Shown here piece by piece: positions 1 to 7,271 of a stretch of DNA of 11,370 bases. A model generated the notes under the pieces. The model did not search any database. It worked only from the letters and a program-made list of their open reading frames with translations, and was not told where the DNA came from. The stretch lies in NCBI GenBank assembly GCA_021794255.1, contig JAJYRF010000050.1:1-11370 (forward strand), given 5' to 3'. Source of the stretch: a bacterium. Lineage in GTDB: Bacteria; SZUA-79; Acidulodesulfobacterales; Acidulodesulfobacteraceae. How positions within the stretch are numbered: the first letter of the stretch is position 1; each line of letters begins with the position of its first letter. A program made the position numbers and the translations under genes.

Positions 1-43
1 TCTGACCCCTTTTTTTTCTTGACCCTTTTTTTTCTTTTTTTTT
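1..43. repeat. Imperfect direct repeat of TGACCC plus T-tract
   Basis: Two copies of a short unit, TGACCC(C) followed by a run of eight Ts and then C, lie head to tail and are followed by a further T-run. On the minus strand this reads as A-tracts followed by GGGTCA and GGGGTCAGA, just downstream of the stop codon of the HD-domain gene. The window edge cuts the sequence off. It may be part of a longer repeat or of a neighbouring mobile element's end, but nothing here proves that. Confidence 0.4.
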
Positions 44-57
44 GATTAATTATTTGT

Positions 58-1092
58 TTAATTATCTATATTAAATTTTATTTCTGTATTTAATTTATCT
101 GATAATTTTTCTGAATTATTGCCGTAATTTTTTAAATATGATTTGGAATTAAGAATATATCTGTCTAAATGTTTTGAATAATTGCTCCAATGAGAAAGTT
201 TTGCGTTTTCTTCAGTCAGCCCTTCAAATTGACTTACTTTGGCATCCATGTTATCTATAAAATGCAGTATAAGGGCTTCTATAGTCTTAGGTCTTTTCGG
301 AGAGCCGAACTCTAACTCGCCGTGATGAGCAATAACCGAATGTAAAATAAGAATTTTCATATTTTTCGGAAAACCGTTGATGGAATCTATTTTATTGCTT
401 ATAGAATTAACGCCGAGCACTATATGTCCTATAAGTCTGCCTGCATCGGAATATTCGACAATATTTTTATTAAATTGTAATTCTTGTATTTTACCTGCGT
501 CATGCAAAAAACAGCAGGCCAGCATTATATCTTTGTTTACAGAATCTTTATAATGTATGGACATTAAAAGACCTGTTTTGACAATACTGAGAGTATGTTC
601 TAGGAGACCGCCTATATATGCATGATGAATAGATTTGGCTGCGGGCAGAGATTTTAATTTGCCGGTATATTTTTCATCGTTTAAAAATAATTCTATAAGT
701 TCGCCGATATATTTATCGTTTATATTTTCTCTTAATATAGCGCATAACTCCGAAAACATAACATCTATATTAAATTTTGAAGATTTTAGAAAAAGGGATA
801 AGTCGCCGCCTGTAATGTCAATTTTTTCGGCATCCGTAATATTTAATTGCAATTCATTTTGAAAAACGCTTGTTCTTGATTTTATTTTTATAAAATCGCC
901 CGGTTCAAAAATATTTGCAAATTTTTGAGTGTTGTCCCAAATATTTGCCTTTATATCGCCTGTTTTATCAGATAATTTAAGAGATATATAATCTTTTCCT
1001 GTTTTTCCTTTTAGTAGTGATTTATTTTTTACTAAAAAAATTGAATCCACTTTTTCATTTTCTTTTAAATCTGATATAAATAATTTATCCAT
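58..1092 (-). CDS. YhaM-like OB-fold/HD-domain 3'-5' exoribonuclease
   Basis: The product is 344 residues long. Residues about 1-95 look like an OB-fold nucleic-acid-binding domain (pattern KTGKDYISLKLSDKTGDIKANIWDN). An HD metal-dependent phosphohydrolase domain follows: H166 in LLEHT, the HD pair H197-D198 in FLHDAGKI, H256-H257 in IAHHGE, and H278/D280 in HFIDNMDAK. This order and length match the YhaM family, cytoplasmic exonucleases that trim RNA or single-stranded DNA from the 3' end using a metal centre. The ATG at 1092 gives the full OB-fold, but the region before it has no clear Shine-Dalgarno sequence. The gene is divergent from mreB and there is no sign that it belongs to the wall cluster. 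Family assignment is firm. The precise substrate (RNA, DNA or a nucleotide) is inferred. Confidence 0.88.
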   Translation of the reverse strand: MDKLFISDLKENEKVDSIFLVKNKSLLKGKTGKDYISLKLSDKTGDIKANIWDNTQKFANIFEPGDFIKIKSRTSVFQNELQLNITDAEKIDITGGDLSLFLKSSKFNIDVMFSELCAILRENINDKYIGELIELFLNDEKYTGKLKSLPAAKSIHHAYIGGLLEHTLSIVKTGLLMSIHYKDSVNKDIMLACCFLHDAGKIQELQFNKNIVEYSDAGRLIGHIVLGVNSISNKIDSINGFPKNMKILILHSVIAHHGELEFGSPKRPKTIEALILHFIDNMDAKVSQFEGLTEENAKLSHWSNYSKHLDRYILNSKSYLKNYGNNSEKLSDKLNTEIKFNIDN

Positions 1093-1152
1093 AATAAATA
1101 TTTTTTATATTTTTTAAAATTTGAAAAAATAATTTATAAAAACTTGAATCTA

Positions 1153-1181
1153 ATAATAACAAATAATTTTATAAAAATCAA
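1153..1181 (-). promoter_or_regulatory. Candidate sigma-70-type promoter for the HD-domain gene
   Basis: On the minus strand TTGATT (plus positions 1176-1181) is followed after 17 bases by TATTAT (1153-1158). These match the -35 and -10 consensus at four and five of six positions. Transcription would start near 1146, about 54 bases before the ATG. In DNA this AT-rich chance matches are common, so this is only a candidate. Confidence 0.4.
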
Positions 1182-1204
1182 AATAATGAATTTTTATTTT
1201 TTTG

Positions 1205-1234
1205 TTGCTAAAAACAATAAAAATCTGATATAAC
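1205..1234 (+). promoter_or_regulatory. Candidate promoter for mreB
   Basis: TTGCTA (1205-1210) is followed after 18 bases by TATAAC (1229-1234), with four and five of six consensus matches. A start near 1241 would give a leader of about 150 bases before mreB. Other AT-rich hexamers nearer the gene cannot be excluded. Confidence 0.35.
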
Positions 1235-1366
1235 ATTAATTTACTATACATTTATTTATTTATTATAATTATAAATATTATAAATAAAAAATTTATTTTA
1301 TATTATTTTTTATTTTATATTATTTTATATTATTTAGATTTTAAATTTAATTGTTTATATTCATAA

Positions 1367-2431
<1,065 letters not shown>

Positions 2432-2436
2432 TATTA

Positions 2437-2459
2437 TCTTAAATCACCGTTAGGAATTT
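2437..2459 (+). repeat. 23-bp dispersed motif, copy 1 (mreB/mreC gap)
   Basis: This 23-base stretch, with core TCACCGTTAG, recurs at 7249-7271 with only two mismatches. It sits five bases after the mreB stop codon and about 70 bases before the mreC start. CCGT within it (2447-2450) could pair with ACGG at 2515-2518, just upstream of mreC. The function is unknown. Confidence 0.6.
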
Positions 2460-2530
2460 CTTTTTATTGAAAATTAATTAAATTATTATTTAAAAAAATA
2501 GTTTATTGTATTTTACGGCAGAAAATTTTC

Positions 2531-3355
2531 ATGCAAAGAGGATTGAGAAAATTTTTTAGAAAAAATAAAGATATTTTTTTGCTGGTATTAATTATAATAG
2601 CGGTCGTTGTTATATTTTTGGCGCATTTAAACAGCAAAAAATATAACGGTATCTTATCAGGCCCTATTTATAGCAGTATATTTTTTATTTATAAAATTAC
2701 AGATTATCCCTTAAAATTATCTGCAAATATTTTTTCAAATTATATTGATTTAATATCCGTCAAAAAAGATAATAAAATGCTTCTAAAGCAAAATAATATA
2801 CTTAAGAACAAACTTTATAAATTAAATATATATAAAATTGAAAACGGTCAGCTCAGAAAACTTCTTAATTTAAAAAAAAATATTATTTCAAAAAAAACTA
2901 TATCTGCTGTTATTACAATTCACGGCATACAATCATGGTTTAGAAGTTTTTATATAAATAAAGGACAAAACAGCGGAATTAAAGTCGGAGAAGGAATTGT
3001 TTCAGAGAGCGGAGTTATAGGAAGGATCATTGAAACTGGGCGCTATGCTTCAAAAGCAATTGCTATTACCAATCCAAAATGCGCATTTTCGGTAGTTGAT
3101 GCAAAAACAGGCGTAGTAGGAATAGCTAAAGGTATCGGAAACGGATATTTAAAAATTAAATTTATTTTTTCTACCCAAAAGGTTAATATAGGCGATACAA
3201 TTTTAACTTCGGGATTAGGCGGAGTATTTACCGCCGGATTGCCTGTCGGTCATATAATTAAAGTTACAAGCAAGTCTTATAATATATTTAAAAAAATAAT
3301 AGTAGAACCCCATAAAAATTTATTCAATTCAAAAAATGTTCTCATTGAAAGATAA
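2531..3355 (+). CDS. mreC: Rod shape-determining protein MreC
   Basis: The 274-residue product has the MreC layout: a short cytoplasmic basic N-terminus, one transmembrane helix at about 14-32, a lysine/asparagine-rich coiled coil at about 75-115, and a periplasmic beta-rich domain from about 120 to the end. Typical MreC phrases include the SWFRSFYINKGQNSGIKVG region (135-153), VVSE/IVSESGVIGRI (156-166) and TSGLGGVFTAGLPVG (226-240). MreC is the periplasmic scaffold that links MreB and MreD to PBP2 and RodA and activates them. The gene lies 99 bases after mreB. No real Shine-Dalgarno precedes the ATG. Instead a perfect 10-base palindrome GAAAATTTTC (2521-2530) directly abuts the start codon. 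Its last 20 bases overlap mreD. Confidence 0.95.
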   Translation: MQRGLRKFFRKNKDIFLLVLIIIAVVVIFLAHLNSKKYNGILSGPIYSSIFFIYKITDYPLKLSANIFSNYIDLISVKKDNKMLLKQNNILKNKLYKLNIYKIENGQLRKLLNLKKNIISKKTISAVITIHGIQSWFRSFYINKGQNSGIKVGEGIVSESGVIGRIIETGRYASKAIAITNPKCAFSVVDAKTGVVGIAKGIGNGYLKIKFIFSTQKVNIGDTILTSGLGGVFTAGLPVGHIIKVTSKSYNIFKKIIVEPHKNLFNSKNVLIER

Positions 3356-3875
3356 AATAATAAGAAATGCTTATGTAGCCCTCTTTTCTATTTTTTTGTT
3401 CATTCTTACGCTAATTTTTTCTAATTATTTTGAAAATCCTTTAATTTTACCTAATTTTGCGCTCATTACCATAATCTATTTTGCACTTTATTTTAATATT
3501 TTTAACGGGCTTATCTCGTCTTATTTATTTTTTTACGCATATGGCTGTTTTACCGCCTTAAATCCTTACGCTTATGCTATGATTGGTGTTATTATTTTTA
3601 CGGCGGCATTTTATTTATGGAAAAAATTTTTAGCGGATAATAATATAATTTATGAAATTTTTATAACGTTTATATTGTCTATATTCTATTATTTTTTAAT
3701 ATTTGCCGTAAGTTTCATTTATTTTAAATTTAAATATAACTTGTTTTATTATATTTTATTTTATCTATTGCCGGTCAGCGTTGTTACTTCTATAATATCT
3801 CCCTCAGTCTTTTACTTTTTTAGAAAAATAGATTATTTTAGATATAAACGTCCCAAAGCAGGTCTGAAAGTATAG
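3336..3875 (+). CDS. mreD: Rod shape-determining protein MreD
   Basis: The 179-residue product is almost entirely hydrophobic, with about five to six membrane helices (roughly 14-30, 40-56, 58-78, 80-95, 104-130, 134-160) and a basic C-terminal tail. Sequence motifs are weak, as usual for MreD, so the call rests on size, topology and position directly after mreC. MreD is the integral membrane partner of MreC in the Rod complex. The ATG at 3336 lies inside mreC, giving a 20-base overlap in a different frame and no separate Shine-Dalgarno, so translation is probably coupled to mreC. No later in-frame ATG gives a sensible protein (the next Met is at residue 82). The gene is convergent with larB. 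Confidence 0.87.
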   Translation: MFSLKDKIIRNAYVALFSIFLFILTLIFSNYFENPLILPNFALITIIYFALYFNIFNGLISSYLFFYAYGCFTALNPYAYAMIGVIIFTAAFYLWKKFLADNNIIYEIFITFILSIFYYFLIFAVSFIYFKFKYNLFYYILFYLLPVSVVTSIISPSVFYFFRKIDYFRYKRPKAGLKV

Positions 3876-3891
3876 TTATCCATAAATTTTA

Positions 3892-3905
3892 TTATTAATT
3901 AATAA
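3892..3905. repeat. 14-bp perfect palindrome
   Basis: TTATTAATTAATAA is perfectly self-complementary and lies 16 bases after the mreD stop. It is made only of A and T and has no GC stem or U-tract, so it is not a convincing terminator. In DNA this AT-rich it may be chance. Confidence 0.4.
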
Positions 3906-3945
3906 CTTTCAATTTTATAAATTATATTACAGACAATAACAAAAA

Positions 3946-4108
3946 TTTAAAAATTTAAAAATTTAATTATTTTTTATTCATAATTTGAATTTAAAACTAA
4001 ATATAATAAATAAGCTATAGTTTAAAAATTTAAAAATTTAATTATTTTTTATTCATAATTTGAATTTAAAACTAAATATAATAAATAAGCTATAGTTTAA
4101 AAATTTAA
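3946..4108. repeat. Perfect 75-bp tandem duplication plus partial third copy
   Basis: Bases 3946-4020 and 4021-4095 are identical over all 75 positions. A third, partial copy begins at 4096 and runs into the larB stop codon region, with one internal AAAAATTT unit missing. The unit contains short TTTAAAAA sub-repeats and ends with AAGCTATAG. It fills most of the 233-bp convergent gap between mreD and larB. Complete identity points to a recent duplication. The AT-only sub-repeats are a typical substrate for replication slippage. No coding potential was seen. Confidence 0.92.
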
Positions 4109-4810
4109 TTATTTAATTTTTTTATTAATAATGCTTGCGGCTAATCCTGCGCCGAATCCGTTGTCTATATTTACCGTCAATAGACCGCCGGAGCAGCTGT
4201 TCAGCATAGAAAGAAGAGCTGATATTCCTTTAAATCCGGTTCCGTATCCGTTAGATGAAGGAACTGCTATAACGGTTGAATCAACTAAACTTGAAATAAG
4301 AGTCGGAAGCACCCCGTCCATTCCGGCAACGGCTATTATAACGTTAGACGATTTAATTTTATTTATATTGTCAAACAGTCTGTGGGATCCCGCAACTCCT
4401 ATATCATAAAGTTTAGATACTTTATTTCCTAGAACTGCAGCCGTCACAGCTGCTTCTTCCGCAACGGATATATCAGATGTGCCTGCGGTAACGATAAGAA
4501 TATTGCCGTGAAGTTTATCTTCCTCTGTTTGCTGCGGATTTAATACAATTATCTTTGCTTTGTCATAATATATTATTTTTTTGCATTTTGAAAGAAGGAG
4601 TTTTTTAATTTCATAATTTACTCTTGTAAAAATGACATTATTTGCAATATTTTCTAATTTTTTTGCTATTTTAAAAATTTCTTCGGTAGTTTTTCCATCG
4701 CATAAAACAGCTTCCGGCTTGCCGGCTCTTTTTAGACGGTGAATATCCAATTTTGCAAAATGCAAATCTATATAATTACTGTCTGCGAAACTATTATTGA
4801 ACGGTTCCAT
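4109..4810 (-). CDS. larB: LarB, pyridinium-3,5-biscarboxylic acid mononucleotide synthase
   Basis: The 233-residue product matches LarB throughout its length. Motifs are the N-terminal AKLDIHRLKRAGKPEAVLC (19-37), the PurE-like core TAGTSDISVAEEA (108-120), DIGVAGSHRL (136-145), VAGMDGVLP (161-169), the VPSSNGYG loop (183-190) and NSCSGGLLTVNIDNGFGAG (204-222). In the nickel-pincer nucleotide pathway LarB carboxylates nicotinic acid adenine dinucleotide and releases AMP, in the cytoplasm. C206 in MLNSC is the likely counterpart of the cysteine that attacks the pyridine ring in the Lactiplantibacillus enzyme, judged by its motif and its distance from the C-terminus. The gene is on the opposite strand from larE and separated from it by one gene. 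No good Shine-Dalgarno precedes the ATG, and the start is chosen because it keeps the conserved N-terminal motif. Tandem repeats flank it on both sides. Confidence 0.94.
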   Translation of the reverse strand: MEPFNNSFADSNYIDLHFAKLDIHRLKRAGKPEAVLCDGKTTEEIFKIAKKLENIANNVIFTRVNYEIKKLLLSKCKKIIYYDKAKIIVLNPQQTEEDKLHGNILIVTAGTSDISVAEEAAVTAAVLGNKVSKLYDIGVAGSHRLFDNINKIKSSNVIIAVAGMDGVLPTLISSLVDSTVIAVPSSNGYGTGFKGISALLSMLNSCSGGLLTVNIDNGFGAGLAASIINKKIK

Positions 4811-4863
4811 AATTTTATATTTACACGGTTTAAATCTATAAATCTCTATAATCTTAATCCTGC

Positions 4864-4869
4864 ATTATA
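4864..4869 (-). promoter_or_regulatory. Candidate -10 box for larB
   Basis: The minus strand carries a perfect TATAAT here, about 54 bases upstream of the larB ATG. No convincing -35 box is spaced correctly. Instead, three 8-bp AATTTTCT repeats lie directly upstream in transcription order and could act as an A/T-rich UP element. Transcription would begin inside the 4851-4862 inverted-repeat arm. Confidence 0.33.
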
Positions 4870-4878
4870 AACTATCTT

Positions 4879-4902
4879 AATTTTCTAATTTTCTAATTTT
4901 CT
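4879..4902. repeat. Three tandem copies of 8-bp AATTTTCT
   Basis: AATTTTCT is repeated three times without interruption, inside the loop of the 4851-4947 inverted repeat and upstream of the candidate larB -10 box. Copy number could vary by slippage and alter promoter strength, but no evidence of variation is available from one sequence. Confidence 0.8.
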
Positions 4903-4970
4903 AATATTAAGTAATACTGGATAGAATTGCTATCACAGGATTAAGGTATAAATTTAAACTTTGATGCCCC

Positions 4971-5193
4971 CATAATTAAAAGTTAAATTAATACATTATA
5001 TCAATAGCGTTCTTAACTCCATAATTAAAAGTTAAATTAATACATTATATCAATAGCGTTCTTAACTCCATAATTAAAAGTTAAATTAATACATTATATC
5101 AATAGCGTTCTTAACTCCATAATTTAAAGTTAAATTAATACATGATATCAATAGCGTTCTTAACTCCATAATTAAAAGTTAAATTAATACATT
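4971..5193. repeat. 49-bp tandem repeat array, four full copies and one partial
   Basis: Copies begin at 4971, 5020, 5069, 5118 and 5167, exactly 49 bases apart. The first three are identical. The fourth differs at two positions (AATTTAAA for AATTAAAA, and CATGATATC for CATTATATC). The fifth stops matching after 27 bases. There are no spacers, so this is not a CRISPR array. Each unit contains AGTTAA and TTAACT, inverted copies of each other, so every junction could form a six-pair hairpin with an 11-base loop. 49 is not a multiple of three and no reading frame runs through it. It occupies nearly half of the 495-bp larB/chaperone divergent region. The rest of that region holds candidate promoters and an inverted repeat. 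Confidence 0.95.
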
Positions 5194-5227
5194 TACTTAA
5201 TTGTAATTCTTTAATATTATTTTTTGT

Positions 5228-5256
5228 TTGCATTAAAAATGTAAGACGTATAAAAT
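5228..5256 (+). promoter_or_regulatory. Candidate promoter for the SurA/PpiD-like gene and larE
   Basis: TTGCAT (5228-5233) is followed after 17 bases by TAAAAT (5251-5256). The -10 box has five of six consensus matches; the -35 box matches only TTG. A start near 5263 would give a leader of about 43 bases containing the good ribosome binding site. It lies just downstream of the 49-bp array, so the repeats would sit immediately upstream of RNA polymerase. Confidence 0.4.
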
Positions 5257-5305
5257 TATATATTATATTATATTTAAATTTAAAAAATTAAAAGAGGATT
5301 TATTT

Positions 5306-6331
5306 ATGCTTGAGTTTTTAAGAAGATTTTACGGTTCTTTATTTGGAAAGATAGTGACAATCATAGTAGGATTTTTATTTATAGTAGGTTTTAGCTTTTT
5401 GCCTTATATTATGGGCGGCAGTGGTACCATATCTCCGCAAAACGTAGCTATGGTAAATGGACAACCTGTTACCGTATCTGCATTTTACAGATATTACGGT
5501 AATCTTGAAAATTATTACAGAGAATCATACGGCAAAGTTCTTAATAGCACCATAAAAAAATATATAGCGGAAAAAACTTTATCTTCTCTTATAGCGGATA
5601 AAGTTTTAGAAAACAGAATCAACGATTTTGGAGTCGGCATTTCTAAGCATTATCTTGCAAATAAAATAGCGGGTATTTATACATTTCAAAAAAACGGAAA
5701 TTTCAGTAATAAAGTTTTCACCTCGGTTCTTGCGCAGAATCATATGACCCCGGCTATTTTTGAAAAACATTATAAGAATGATATAAATAGACATTTTATG
5801 CGCGCAATCATTCAAAGTTCTTTCAGTTTCAATAAACAGCAAATTGAGGATAATTACAAAATACAGAATAAATCTGCAGCTTTTGAAGCAGCTATTTTTA
5901 AAACTAAAAATAGCGCCTATAAGTTTATCAAAAAAATTGTTCTTTCTAATAGCGGGTTTAAAAAATCAGGAATGCAATTAAAAGCTAAAATAGTTGATTT
6001 TCCTTCACAGACCAATGCTCAATTAATTTCTTCAAATAAATTTAAAAAATATAATTTTAATGCAGCCGTGTTAAAAGCGGTATCATCGGGAATTCAGGGG
6101 AAAGTTTCATTAGTTCCTATTTCCATAAAATCGGGATTTGCAGTATTAAAAATAAAATCGGTTTATTTTCCCGCTTTTAAACTCGTAGCACAGAAGAAAT
6201 TTTCCGTGTATAGAAATTATATATTTGAGAAACAGACTAAATTTTTAGATGACTATGTAAAGTATCTTGAATCTAAATCTCAAATAAAATTAAATAATCA
6301 ATTAATAAATAAAATAATGCAGCGTGTTTAA
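5306..6331 (+). CDS. Membrane-anchored SurA-N/PpiD-like periplasmic chaperone without parvulin domain
   Basis: The product has 341 residues. It starts MLEFLRRFYG and has one membrane helix at about 15-36, matching a PpiD-type signal anchor that leaves the rest in the periplasm. Residues about 45-190 resemble the SurA N-terminal/PpiD chaperone fold: VAMVNGQPVTVSAFYRYY (47-64), a helical stretch with LIADKVLENRINDFGVGIS (95-113), then HMTPAIFEKHYKNDI (146-160). PpiD proteins are usually about 600 residues, with a parvulin prolyl isomerase domain after this region. Here the remaining 150 residues are lysine-rich and show no parvulin motifs. So it is best viewed as a chaperone-like protein without isomerase activity. 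The start is secure: AGAGGA at 5293-5298, seven bases before the ATG. larE follows after 39 bases and is probably co-transcribed. Any functional link with LarE is unknown. Confidence 0.8.
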   Translation: MLEFLRRFYGSLFGKIVTIIVGFLFIVGFSFLPYIMGGSGTISPQNVAMVNGQPVTVSAFYRYYGNLENYYRESYGKVLNSTIKKYIAEKTLSSLIADKVLENRINDFGVGISKHYLANKIAGIYTFQKNGNFSNKVFTSVLAQNHMTPAIFEKHYKNDINRHFMRAIIQSSFSFNKQQIEDNYKIQNKSAAFEAAIFKTKNSAYKFIKKIVLSNSGFKKSGMQLKAKIVDFPSQTNAQLISSNKFKKYNFNAAVLKAVSSGIQGKVSLVPISIKSGFAVLKIKSVYFPAFKLVAQKKFSVYRNYIFEKQTKFLDDYVKYLESKSQIKLNNQLINKIMQRV

Positions 6332-6370
6332 CCAAACAAATATAATAAATATAGTATAAATAAATATAAT

Positions 6371-7177
6371 ATGGATAATAACTTATTGCAAAAAATAGAA
6401 AAAATTGAATTAATTTTAAGCAATGAGAAAAAAATTGCCGTTGCATACAGCGGCGGAGTAGATTCAACTTTTTTATTATTTTTTGCAGGAAAAACGCTCG
6501 GCGTGGAAAATGTAATGGCTATTACAGGCAATTCTTTCACTATACCCGGCAGAGAAATTGAATTCTGCAAAAAAAAGACGTCTGAATTTGGAATAAAACA
6601 TATTATTGTTAAAACTAAAGAGTATTTAGACGAATCATATTTGAAAAATGATTATTTAAGATGTTATTTTTGCAAGATTGCATTGTTCAAGACAATAAGA
6701 CCTTATATCTCTGACGGTTACAAATTGTCGGTCGGGACTAACGCGGAAGACGAGGCTAATTTTAAAGACAGACCTGGAATGAAAGCCGAAAAAGAATTTA
6801 ATATTTTATCTCCTTTAAAAGAAGCAGGGTTTTTTAAAAATGATATAAGAAATGCTTCTAAATTTTTTGGGCTTGATACATGGGATAAACCTCAAATGGC
6901 TTGTTTAGCGTCAAGAATACCATTCGGCAATATTGTAACCGAAGAAAAAATTAAGATGGTTGAAAGAGCCGAAGATTTGTTAAGGCAAAACGGATTTGGC
7001 GAGGTAAGGGTAAGACATTACGGAAAACTTGCAAAAATTGAAGTTCCAGTAGAACAAATCAATAATTTAATGCAATATAAGTCATTATCTGATATTATAT
7101 TAAAAATAAAAGAAATAGGATTTAAAACCGTTGCCGTAGATATTGAAGGAATAAATCACAGTGGATTGAATTTATAA
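6371..7177 (+). CDS. larE: LarE, ATP-dependent sulfur transferase of nickel-pincer cofactor synthesis
   Basis: The 268-residue product is a full-length LarE of the PP-loop ATP pyrophosphatase superfamily. It shows the P-loop SGGVDS (27-32), TGNSFTIPGREIEFC (52-66), RCYFCK (97-102), the GTNAEDE motif (122-128) and WDKPQMACLASRIPFG (171-186). LarE activates the carboxylates made by LarB with ATP and converts them to thiocarboxylates, giving the thiolated precursor into which LarC inserts nickel. C178 in the MACLASR motif corresponds by position to the sacrificial cysteine C176 of Lactiplantibacillus LarE. The CxxC at 98/101 supplies two more cysteines, which could ligate an iron-sulfur cluster as reported for three-cysteine LarE proteins (inference). 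The ATG has no Shine-Dalgarno and follows the chaperone gene by 39 bases. Confidence 0.95.
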   Translation: MDNNLLQKIEKIELILSNEKKIAVAYSGGVDSTFLLFFAGKTLGVENVMAITGNSFTIPGREIEFCKKKTSEFGIKHIIVKTKEYLDESYLKNDYLRCYFCKIALFKTIRPYISDGYKLSVGTNAEDEANFKDRPGMKAEKEFNILSPLKEAGFFKNDIRNASKFFGLDTWDKPQMACLASRIPFGNIVTEEKIKMVERAEDLLRQNGFGEVRVRHYGKLAKIEVPVEQINNLMQYKSLSDIILKIKEIGFKTVAVDIEGINHSGLNL

Positions 7178-7230
7178 ATTTTATTTATTTTATTAAATGA
7201 AAATTATTAATATATTATTTCTGTATTATA

Positions 7231-7236
7231 TATAAT
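7231..7236 (+). promoter_or_regulatory. Candidate -10 box upstream of the mrdA leader
   Basis: A perfect TATAAT lies here. No good -35 box is visible at normal spacing. If used, transcription would start near 7243, just before the 23-bp motif and the hairpin region, giving mrdA a leader of about 165 bases. Confidence 0.3.
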
Positions 7237-7248
7237 ATATTTTATATT

Positions 7249-7271
7249 TCTTAAGTCACCGTTAGAAATTT
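7249..7271 (+). repeat. 23-bp dispersed motif, copy 2 (larE/mrdA gap)
   Basis: This matches 2437-2459 at 21 of 23 positions, including TCACCGTTAG. Here it forms the 5' end of a foldable region: ACCG (7258-7261) could pair with CGGT (7340-7343) at the edge of the following T-tract. Confidence 0.6.

Larger units (their letters stand above)
4851..4947. repeat. Inverted repeat with 12-base arms, possible MITE-like remnant or RNA stem
   Basis: The arm at 4851-4862 (containing CTTAATCCTG) is the reverse complement of 4936-4947 (containing CAGGATTAAG), with ten exact pairs plus one wobble and one further pair. A smaller nested pair, CTATC at 4872-4876 and GATAG at 4920-4924, lies inside. Both ends are flanked by ATA (4848-4850 and 4948-4950), which could be a short target duplication or chance. 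The arms are 73 bases apart. Confidence 0.5.

Noticed and set aside
635..862. Rightward 75-codon frame inside the HD-domain gene
   Set aside because: It is the antisense shadow of a conserved coding region with no supporting start signal.
3876..4108. Terminator between convergent mreD and larB
   Set aside because: Only A/T palindromes and the 75-bp repeats are visible. No GC-containing stem with a U-tract could be found.
4131..4409. Rightward 92-codon frame inside larB
   Set aside because: It lies antisense to a well-conserved gene, has no ribosome binding site and its translation resembles nothing known.
4971..5193. Possible CRISPR array
   Set aside because: The repeats are directly joined with no unique spacers between them and no cas genes are present, so this is a simple tandem repeat.
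5606..5842. Leftward 78-codon frame within the chaperone gene
   Set aside because: It is antisense to the better-supported gene, which has a strong ribosome binding site. It has no recognisable domain.
6273..6570. Two leftward frames over the chaperone/larE junction
   Set aside because: Both lie antisense to the chaperone end and the larE P-loop region and overlap each other. Their low-complexity translation reflects AT richness.
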